Source: Phycisphaera sp. | GTDB taxonomy: Bacteria > Planctomycetota > Phycisphaerae > Phycisphaerales > Zrk34 | Assembly (NCBI GenBank): GCA_016125285.1 | Contig: WGMA01000006.1 | Location: 62,001 to 126,000, forward strand | Direction: 5' to 3' | DNA: 64,000 nt | In this document: in pieces, positions 57,685 to 64,000 of the stretch | Layout: every line of letters starts with the position of its first letter | How positions within the stretch are numbered: the stretch's first letter is position 1 | Position numbers and translations under genes: made by a program | Notes under the pieces: generated by a model | Told to the model about the DNA's origin: nothing | Databases searched by the model: none | What the model saw: the letters and a program-made list of their open reading frames with translations, nothing else

Positions 57685-60600
57685 TCATTCGATGTAGATG
57701 AACTCATTGAGGCTCATGATGGTCTGCGCGAGGTCGGCCAGCGCCAGGTCGCGCGCGTTGGGCTTCTTCGCGGCGGTGTATGACGCGGCCTGCTGCTCGA
57801 CGAACGCCGTCGTCGCCTCCAGTTCCGCCTGGCTCGGGTCACGCGCCAGCGCCAGCCGATAGCCCTGCGCCACGGCGTCGGCGAGCGAGCGATCCGCGGC
57901 CGGACGCAGCCGTGCGGCGAACGCCTCCGCCCACTGGCGCACATACGGGTTGTTCATCAGCAGCAGCGCCTGCGGGGCGATCGTCGTGCTGTCGCGCCGC
58001 GCGTGACCGACCAGCGGCTCGGGCGCGTCGAACAGCATCAGCATCGGCACCAGCTTGCCGCGCTTGATGAAGAAGTAGATGCCGCGGCGCTTGTGCCCGT
58101 CGTCGAGCGTGCCCGGGCCGAACATGCGATCGTCAAGGATCCCCGCGACGCTGAGCATGTTGTCGCGCACGATCTCGGCCTCGAGCCGCCGGCGGTCGCG
58201 CGTCCACCACAGGCGGTTCTCCGGGTCGATCTTGCGCCGGGCCGGGTCGTCGACCACCGCCTGCGTGTACACCGCGCTGGTCATGATCAGCTTGTGCATC
58301 CGCTTGAGCGTCCACCCGCCGTCGACGAGTTCCGCGGCGAGCCAGTCGATCAGCTCGGGGTAGACCGGGTCCTCGCCCTGCTTGCCGAAGTCGTTGGGCG
58401 TGATCACCAGGCCGCGGCCCATATGATGCTGCCACAGGCGGTTCGCCATCACGCGCGCCAGCATGTTGCCCGCGCCGTCCTTCACGTCCGTCAGCCAGTT
58501 CGACATCGACAGGCGGCGGTAGCTCGTGCGCCACCCGGCGGGCGGGTCGACGTGCCAGTGCGACTCGTCGAAGCCGTGCCGCATCAGCACGCGGAGGTAG
58601 CCGGTGGTCACCTCCTGCTTCTTCTGGTTCGGGTCGCCGCGCGACAGCACGTAGGTCTTGGGGTAGAAGTGCGGGTAGCCTCGACCGTCGGCGTGGTGCT
58701 TCATGTGCGGCAGGCCCTCGCTCGACACCATCACCTTCGTCGTCGTCAGCTTCGGCTTCGCCGCGTCGTGCTGCTGCACCTTCGCGTTCAGCGCGGCCCA
58801 CTTCGTGTCGAGCTGCTTGTACTGATCGAGCAGCGCGGTGCGCCGCTTCGCGTCGAGCTTGTCGAGTCCCCCGGCCTGTTGGATCGCCGCGACCAGATTG
58901 GTGGTCGCCGCGTTGCCGGTGTTACCGTCGATGCCCACGGGAACGGGGTGCGTGGTGGTCGACAGACGCAGGTGGCCCAGCACGTGCTTCGCGTTGGGGT
59001 GCCCGAACTTCATCGTGATCGTCAGGCGGGCGCCGCCATCGATCGCGATCGGTTCGGCGAACTCGAACACGGCCGCCTGGTCCTTGCCGATGCCGCCGTA
59101 GTCGACCGCCCAGCCCGTCGTGGGGTTGTCGTCGTTGATCGACGCGGCGATCGAGAGGCTGCCGGTGTTCTGCTGATGCGTCGTCCGTGCCGTGACCAGC
59201 TTCGCGGTGTACGGCTGGGCCTTGCCCTGGATCGGGGCGACGAGCACGTCGATGTCACCGAGGACGAAGTTGCCGTTGCCCGCGCGGCCGGGGCCGTTGT
59301 GCGGCAGCGACGGATCGGTCAGCGCCTCGAGCCGGATCGCCGTGACGCCCGGCGTGAAGACCTCCGCGGTCAGCGTGTATGTCTCCTGATTCGGCGATTG
59401 GCCGGTCGCCAGCAGCGACCCGTCATCGAGCCGCTTGAGCGTCGTGCCGTTGGCGGTCTCGATCTTCGTTGGGTTGATGACGGTCCACTTCGGCTGCTCT
59501 GCTTCGGCCGGTGCGTTGGCCGCCCACTTCGCGAACGCCGCGGGCAGCTCGTTTGCTTCGTACGCCGCCAGCGCCGCGGCGAGCGGCTCACGCTCGGCCT
59601 CCCACTTCGCCGTCGCTTTCGCGTTCTCATCGGAGTCGAGCGGGATGTCGATCTCGCTGCGGATCGTCGTGGTGAACGTCGCGACCATGCGGTAGTAGTC
59701 GATGTTCTCGATCGGGTCGAACTTGTGATCGTGACAGCGGGCGCAGCCGACGGTCAGCCCCAGCATCGCGGTGCCGAGCGTCTGGGTCATGTCGTCCATC
59801 TCCTCGTAGCGGGCCGACTCAAACTCCTTCTCGGTGAGCTGCGTCGGGAACACGCCCGCGCCGAGGAAGCCCGTGGCCATCATCGCCAGCGGCTCGTCCG
59901 GCGCGATCTCGTCGCCGGCGACCTGCCAACGCACGAACCGGTCGTAGGGCATGTCGCTGTTGAGCGCCTTGATGACGAAGTCGCGGTAGTGGTAGGCGTT
60001 GGGCCGATCGTAGTCCTGCTCGAACCCGAACGACTCGGCGAAGCGCGCCACGTCGAGCCAGTGCCGGCCCCAGCGCTCGCCGTAGTGCGGGCTGGCCAGC
60101 AGCTCGTCGATCACCTTCTCCCACGCGTTCGGCGCCGGGTCGTTGATGAACGCGTCGACCTGCTCGGGCGTCGGCGGCAGGCCGATCAGGTCGAAGTACG
60201 CCCGGCGGATCAGCACGCGGCGATCCGCGGGGCGTGACGGCGCGATGCCGGCACTCTCCAGCTTCGCGAGGATGAACCTGTCGATCGGCGTGCGCGCCCA
60301 GTGCTGCGTGTCCTTCACCGGCGGCACGGCCGGGCGGCTCAGGTCCGTGTAGGGCCACTGCTGCCGCGCCGTGTCGAAGTTGATCACGCGCTTCGTCGCC
60401 TTGGGCAGCGGGGCGTCGCGCGGGTCCGGCGCGCCCATCTTCACCCACTGCTCCAGCACGTCGATCTCTTTGGCGGGCAGCTTGCCCTTCGGCGGCATCT
60501 CCATGTCCGGGTCGGTGTAGCGGATCGCCTTGACGAGCATCGAGCCCTCGACGTCGCCCGGCAGGATCACCTGGCCGTTGTCGCCGCCCTTCACCCAGCC

Positions 60601-60834
60601 CGCACGCGTGTCGAGGTACAGGTTGCCGCGCAGGCGCTCGGCCTTGGCGCTGTGGCACTTGTAACACCGCTGGGCGAGGATCGGCCGCACCTTCGACTCG
60701 AAGAACGCCACGCCCGCGGGGTCGGGCTTCGCCGGCGCATCCGCCGCGTGCGCGACGGTCGCACAGAGCACCGCCGCCACCGCGGCGCACGTCACATCCG
60801 AAATCCGAGATCTCATATCCGAAATCCTCATCAT
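57685..60834 (-). CDS. Cytochrome c-DUF1549-DUF1553 protein (PSCyt1/PSD1 type)
   Basis: 1049 residues. ATG 60834 or 60831, with AGGAAG just upstream. Signal peptide (ALA/VAHA cleavage near 30) whose first 14 residues are encoded by a heptamer array. The cytochrome domain binds haem at Cys57-Tyr-Lys-Cys60-His61 and has Met ligand candidates in DMEMPPKGKLP. DUF1549 follows (IDRFILAKLESAGIAPS, FDLIGLPPTPEQVDAFI, GERWGRHWLDVARFAES) with a CARCHDHKFDP motif. A carbohydrate-binding-like insert is near 480-640. The C-terminal DUF1553 has LARVMANRLWQHHMGRGLV and RRGIYFFIKRG. A large exported oxidoreductase-like protein paired with DUF1501. Confidence 0.95.
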   Translation of the reverse strand: MMRISDMRSRISDVTCAAVAAVLCATVAHAADAPAKPDPAGVAFFESKVRPILAQRCYKCHSAKAERLRGNLYLDTRAGWVKGGDNGQVILPGDVEGSMLVKAIRYTDPDMEMPPKGKLPAKEIDVLEQWVKMGAPDPRDAPLPKATKRVINFDTARQQWPYTDLSRPAVPPVKDTQHWARTPIDRFILAKLESAGIAPSRPADRRVLIRRAYFDLIGLPPTPEQVDAFINDPAPNAWEKVIDELLASPHYGERWGRHWLDVARFAESFGFEQDYDRPNAYHYRDFVIKALNSDMPYDRFVRWQVAGDEIAPDEPLAMMATGFLGAGVFPTQLTEKEFESARYEEMDDMTQTLGTAMLGLTVGCARCHDHKFDPIENIDYYRMVATFTTTIRSEIDIPLDSDENAKATAKWEAEREPLAAALAAYEANELPAAFAKWAANAPAEAEQPKWTVINPTKIETANGTTLKRLDDGSLLATGQSPNQETYTLTAEVFTPGVTAIRLEALTDPSLPHNGPGRAGNGNFVLGDIDVLVAPIQGKAQPYTAKLVTARTTHQQNTGSLSIAASINDDNPTTGWAVDYGGIGKDQAAVFEFAEPIAIDGGARLTITMKFGHPNAKHVLGHLRLSTTTHPVPVGIDGNTGNAATTNLVAAIQQAGGLDKLDAKRRTALLDQYKQLDTKWAALNAKVQQHDAAKPKLTTTKVMVSSEGLPHMKHHADGRGYPHFYPKTYVLSRGDPNQKKQEVTTGYLRVLMRHGFDESHWHVDPPAGWRTSYRRLSMSNWLTDVKDGAGNMLARVMANRLWQHHMGRGLVITPNDFGKQGEDPVYPELIDWLAAELVDGGWTLKRMHKLIMTSAVYTQAVVDDPARRKIDPENRLWWTRDRRRLEAEIVRDNMLSVAGILDDRMFGPGTLDDGHKRRGIYFFIKRGKLVPMLMLFDAPEPLVGHARRDSTTIAPQALLLMNNPYVRQWAEAFAARLRPAADRSLADAVAQGYRLALARDPSQAELEATTAFVEQQAASYTAAKKPNARDLALADLAQTIMSLNEFIYIE
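60795..60827. repeat. 7-base-period repeat array (ACATCCG/AAATCCG family) in a signal-peptide region
   Basis: Plus-strand units ACATCCG, AAATCCG, AGATCTC, ATATCCG, AAATCC. On the minus strand it encodes the RISDMRSRISDV residues at the N-terminus of the cytochrome-DUF1549/1553 protein. Confidence 0.8.
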
Positions 60835-60837
60835 GGT

Positions 60838-62480
60838 CTTCCTGCGTTGAACATCCGCTGCACCTCGTCGGCGTCGACCGCCCGGCCGAGGATCGTGAAC
60901 TCGTCGATGCGGCCGTTGAGATTACGCAGCGCGGAGGACGCGCGGCTGGTCGTCTGCCAGTTGCCCATCTCCGCGGAGTTGATCGTCAGCGGGATGTAGT
61001 CGGTGATGCGCTCGCTGCTCACGACCTCGCCGTCGAGGTAGTGCGTGGTGGTGCGCAGCGCGCCGTCGTAGACCGTCACGAGGTGCAGCCACCGGCCGAG
61101 GTCCGCGGGCCCGAGCACGTGCTTCGGCGAGAAGTAGTTGACGGTGCGGCCGGTGTTGACGCCGAGGATCATCTCGCCGTCCCACGACACCTGCCAGTGC
61201 GGGTCGCCGCGCTTCCAGCCGTCGGTCAGCATCAGCGAGTTCCACTGGCGGTCGAACCCGTCGAAGCGGACCCACGCGGCGAAGGTCATCGAGTCGTAGG
61301 TGCCGGGAACCGTGATGCGGACGCGGTCGGACGTGCGCTTGAACTCCAGCGCGCTCTTGCCGGGCCAGCGACCCTCGGTCCACTGAGCGCCGATGATGGA
61401 CGCGTCGGGAGCAGGGGTCGCGTCGTCGCGGCCGACGGCGCGGTTGAGCAGGCGGCGTTCCCATGTCTGCTGGTCTTCAAAGGTGAAGTACAGCAGCACG
61501 CTCGGGTCGGCGCGGAGGTGGTCGGTGTAGCGGGTCCACTCCCGGCGACGACGCACGCCGTCGGCGTCGGCCAGGCCGGCGAGGGTCGCGGGCGTGACGA
61601 ACTCGCCGGAGTTCGGCTTGATGTCCGTCGAGGCGCCCGACTTCTCGATCCGCACGCCGTCGCCCATCTTCAGCGAACGCGTCTTTGCGTCGGCGTGGGA
61701 CGGGTCGTGCAGCTCGACCTCGCCGTCGAACACATGGACTTCGGTCACGCCCGCGTCGCCGACGTTGAGTGCGAACTCGGTGCCGAGATCGACCACGTCG
61801 ACGTCCGCGGCGTTGAGCGTGAAGCCGTGGGCCTGCGGCGGAACGGTGGCGTGCACCTTGCCGCGCTTGACCACCGCCCGCTCGGCGGAGATGACGTTCA
61901 TCTCGGCGGGGCCTTCGACGACGACCGTTGCGCCGCTGTAGAACTCGATCTGCACGACGCCCGAATCGAGATTGAGCTCGCCCGCGGCAACCGTCGAGCC
62001 CGGTTCGTACGCCGGTGTGCCCTCGGCCCACTGCGTGTCGACCGTCCGCGTGATGACCGCCAGACCTGCCTCGTCCGTCAGCGTGGGGCGCTGGTCGACC
62101 TGCGCCGGCGCCCTCATGACGGACATGGTGATCATCACGGCCAGCGGCAACGCCGCCGCCAGACCGATCCACCACGCCAGTCCAACGGCGGACGGCGGAT
62201 AGGTGAACACGTTGCTGCGCGTGATAGACGGGCTTGTCGCGCCGCTGGTCGGCGTGCGCTCCGCGGCGTCCGCCTCGTGATAGTGCCGCAGCGACGCGTA
62301 CAGGTCGATGTACTCGACGTACATCTGCTGCGCCTCGTCGTCGCCCTCGAGCAGGGTGTCGAGCCGCGCGACCTGCTCTTCGGTCAGGTCGCCGTCACGC
62401 AGCGCGTCGAGCAGGTCGCGCAGCTCGGCGTGGCGGTCGTCGCCGTCGTTAGGCGTCATGTTGTCGCGGGTGTCGTTCAT
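60838..62480 (-). CDS. FecR-like anti-sigma protein with LamG domain
   Basis: About 547 residues from ATG 62480; the stop is the TGA near 60838. The cytoplasmic N-terminus (DLLDALRDGDLTEEQVARLDTLLEGDDEAQQMYVEY) is an anti-sigma-like helix bundle. One membrane segment (WWIGLAAALPLAVMITMSV) follows, then a FecR domain (about 165-290; VQIEFYSGATVVVEGPAEMNVISAERAVVKRGKVHATVP, DLGTEFAL). A C-terminal concanavalin/LamG domain (about 360-545; FAAWVRFDGFDRQWNSLMLTDGW, DEFTILGRAV) may bind glycans. Its ATG overlaps the ECF sigma TGA as ATGA, so the pair should be a signalling unit governing the cytochrome/DUF1501 genes. Confidence 0.92.
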
Positions 62481-63064
62481 GCCCGTGCCTCTTTCGCCAT
62501 CGTCTGTCGCACGCAGTCCCGCAGCGCCTTGTGCGTCTTGTTCAGAGCCTTGTACACCGCGTGGATCGATCGGCCGACCGTGTCGGCGACGTCCTGCGTC
62601 GTGGCGTCGGGCTCGTACCGCAGCGCGATGATCTTGCGCTGGTCTTCGGGCAGCTTGTGCAGGCACTGCTCCAGCGCGTCGCGCCGCGCCTCACGCTGGT
62701 CGGAGAGCTTCACGAAGCGGTCGGTCAACGCCTCGATGTTCGCGTCGCTCAGACGCGATCGCGCGGTGCGCTTGATCTTGCGGTAGTTCAGCACGCGGAA
62801 GTAGGCGATCTGCATCGCCCACGCGGTGAAGTTGCTGCCCGGCTCGAACTGCTCGAACTTCCGCCACATCACCTCGCACGTCTCCTGCATCAGGTCGTCG
62901 GCGTCCGCCCAGTGGTGCACCAGCGAGAGGATGAAGCTGTAGATGCCCTGCTCGTTGGCGAGGAAAAGCCGCATGTAGAGTTCGCCGGCGTCTTTGCTGA
63001 TGACGTCCGCCGCGTCGTCGCGGTTTTCGTCCGGCGTCTGTTTGGCATCGGGCGATTCGCTCAT
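62477..63064 (-). CDS. ECF RNA polymerase sigma factor
   Basis: 195 residues with sigma region 2 (YSFILSLVHHWADADDLMQETCEVMWRKFEQFEPGSNFTAWAMQIAYFRVLNYRK) and region 4 (LEQCLHKLPEDQRKIIALRYEPDATTQDVADTVGRSIHAVYKALNKTHKAL), the type common in Rhodopirellula/Verrucomicrobium-group ECF factors. TGAGGA precedes ATG 63064. Coupled to the FecR/LamG gene downstream. It probably transcribes the operon to 55784 in response to an outer signal bound by the LamG domain. Confidence 0.95.
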   Translation of the reverse strand: MSESPDAKQTPDENRDDAADVISKDAGELYMRLFLANEQGIYSFILSLVHHWADADDLMQETCEVMWRKFEQFEPGSNFTAWAMQIAYFRVLNYRKIKRTARSRLSDANIEALTDRFVKLSDQREARRDALEQCLHKLPEDQRKIIALRYEPDATTQDVADTVGRSIHAVYKALNKTHKALRDCVRQTMAKEARA

Positions 63065-63422
63065 GTGTCCTCACCCTGTAGATAGACCTGATTGCTACAG
63101 ATTAGAACACACGGCGCAAAAAAACACCCGCCGACTGCGTTTGCAGCCGGCGGGCTGTCACACCCTTGCGGGCCAATCAGCGGGAGGCTTGGACAGCCTC
63201 CGCCTGGCGAAGGGCAAAAGGGAAGGCGGGGATCAGCACGCGTCACCTCCGCGGTTGTCGTCTTCGGGCGTCGGCGCCGCGGACGCGCGCGGGTCGAACA
63301 GGTGCAGCGAATCGACCAGACGGCGGGGGCTGACGACGCCGACGACGCGATCACGTCCGAGGCACGCGCGGTCCACGCGCGTGCCTCACCGGGGCCGCGC
63401 GATCATTCGCGCGGTGGGCTGA
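63065..63422. other. Gene-free stretch with several stem-loops
   Basis: No credible gene in these 358 bases. It holds the terminator at 63118-63154, a short GGGAGGC-GCCTCC hairpin near 63182, a 12-bp stem GAGGCACGCGCG-GTCCA-CGCGCGTGCCTC at 63359-63387 and an 8-bp perfect stem CCGCGCGA-TCAT-TCGCGCGG at 63395-63414, just after the small gene's stop. It could be a structured 3' UTR or small RNA on the minus strand. Confidence 0.5.
63118..63154 (-). terminator. Rho-independent terminator, minus strand
   Basis: The stem CCCGCCG.CTGC / GCAG.CGGCGGG (12 paired bases with one mismatch) has a GTTT loop and on the minus strand is followed by seven T. It ends transcripts coming from the small gene at 63423-63608. 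Confidence 0.88.
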
Positions 63423-63608
63423 TTACATCATCGACCAGTAGTACAGGTTCGCCCAGATCATGGTGGCCACGACGGTGATCACGGAGATCGCGGCGACCGC
63501 GATGAACGCGGCGAGGCGCTTCTCGTTGGTGGTCAGCGCGCGGGCCGGCGTGCTGGTCTTGGTTTCGGCGTGGCCGAGGTGACGAATGTGTGCGGTGTGG
63601 GTCGACAT
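63423..63608 (-). CDS. Small single-span membrane protein
   Basis: 61 residues from ATG 63608, with AAAGGAA upstream. The N-terminus is polar (MSTHTAHIRHLGHAETKTS) and the C-terminal half is one membrane helix (RLAAFIAVAAISVITVVATMIWANLYYWSMM). No family recognised. Monocistronic, with strong stem-loops after the stop and a terminator 270 bases downstream. Confidence 0.65.
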   Translation of the reverse strand: MSTHTAHIRHLGHAETKTSTPARALTTNEKRLAAFIAVAAISVITVVATMIWANLYYWSMM

Positions 63609-63882
63609 CTTGAGGTTCCTTTCGTCCTGTGGGGCGGTGTGACGCGCCGCCCGTTTGGTCACCTCCTATCAGACCGTATCCCGCGAGCGGCGTGTATCGG
63701 GTCGCGGCCCCCTAACGCTTTACGGGCTACGCCCATGGGCTGTAGGTGCTGTTCGGGGTTTCCCCGATTTCGACTCGTGGTGCCCGGGGCTACGTTTGTA
63801 ACGGTGTGATTGCGTTGCAATTAGCTGGTCAGCACCGCATCATTGCCTTGCGCCGGATCACACGTTTGAGGTAGTCACGCCC

Positions 63883-64000
63883 TTGAATCAGAAGGACCCC
63901 ACATTCCCGAAGCCCGCGCTGATCGTCGAGAGCTGTCTGCGGCGGCTGCGTGATCTGGTGGGTGACTTTGACCAGTTGCCCGCCGCCGTGGGGGATGAAC
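63883..64000 (+). CDS. Start of an unidentified gene, cut by the window end
   Basis: TTG 63883 has GAGGT nine bases upstream and opens a frame running to the last base (NQKDPTFPKPALIVESCL, then RRLRDLVGDFDQLPAAVGDE). Helical, charged; too short to identify. The 270 bases between it and the divergent small membrane gene contain GC-rich inverted repeats (GGGCTACGCCC, TCGGGGTTTCCCCGA) and no other gene. Confidence 0.45.
   Translation, partial: MNQKDPTFPKPALIVESCLRRLRDLVGDFDQLPAAVGDE

Noticed and set aside
63061-63354. 97-residue minus-strand frame next to the sigma factor
   Set aside because: It runs through the terminator hairpin and is low-complexity; no ribosome site.

Overview
The window is high-GC DNA that reads as a planctomycete chromosome, most likely of the Phycisphaerae. 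The evidence is the gene content: a cytochrome-DUF1549/DUF1553 protein followed by a DUF1501 protein, an ECF sigma factor followed by a FecR/LamG-type protein, two sulfatases, four secreted PQQ-like beta-propellers, a Na+/solute symporter paired with a small DUF3311-type protein, a NIPSNAP protein and a multihaem cytochrome with TPRs. No rRNA, tRNA, CRISPR array, insertion sequence or phage gene was seen. Almost all genes lie on the minus strand.

Layout by position. 1-4.8 kb: the 3' end of a secreted-type protein, then an FtsX-type ABC exporter. 4.8-12 kb: a tightly packed minus-strand run with a HemN-like radical SAM protein, a chorismate-lyase-like protein, a flavin-dependent halogenase-like oxidoreductase, a glycosyltransferase, a hotdog thioesterase, a membrane protein and a PaaK-like ligase, coupled by ATGA overlap to the exporter. 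This looks like a pathway that makes, activates and exports an aromatic-acid-derived product. 12-19.6 kb: a beta-propeller, a methyltransferase, a PP-loop-like protein, and an alcohol dehydrogenase/aldehyde dehydrogenase/AMP-ligase set. 19.7-25.8 kb: symporter, DUF3311-type protein and two secreted propellers. 25.9-35 kb: a MarR regulator and an isoprenoid locus (squalene-hopene-cyclase-like protein, a second alpha/alpha-barrel prenyltransferase-like protein, a DUF116-polyprenyl synthetase fusion, a radical SAM protein). 35-39.3 kb: a small redox/metal module (ferredoxin, a Cys-rich small protein, CobW GTPase, GcvH-like lipoyl carrier). 39-51.7 kb: propeller, sulfatases, VWA/HEAT protein, octahaem cytochrome, RbsD-like lipoprotein, SGNH hydrolase, cyclase-FHA protein. 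52-55.4 kb: a DUF4914-like P-loop protein and a free-standing secretin. 56-63 kb: an ECF sigma, FecR/LamG, cytochrome-DUF1549/1553 and DUF1501 operon.

The most unusual nucleotide-scale signal is a large set of degenerate tandem repeats, mostly with a 7-base period, arranged as inverted pairs between genes. The unit differs from place to place but is shared by neighbouring arrays, so several single genes (four-helix-bundle, NIPSNAP, GcvH-like, prenyltransferase-like) are bracketed by arrays of one family. Many arrays run into coding sequence and supply protein ends, stop codons or translation starts. A separate element of about 134 bp, with GGGAGAGGG/GGGGTGAGGG ends, is present in three copies.

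Start codons were chosen from Shine-Dalgarno spacing, overlaps and family alignment. All family calls come from motifs read by eye; no database search was run.
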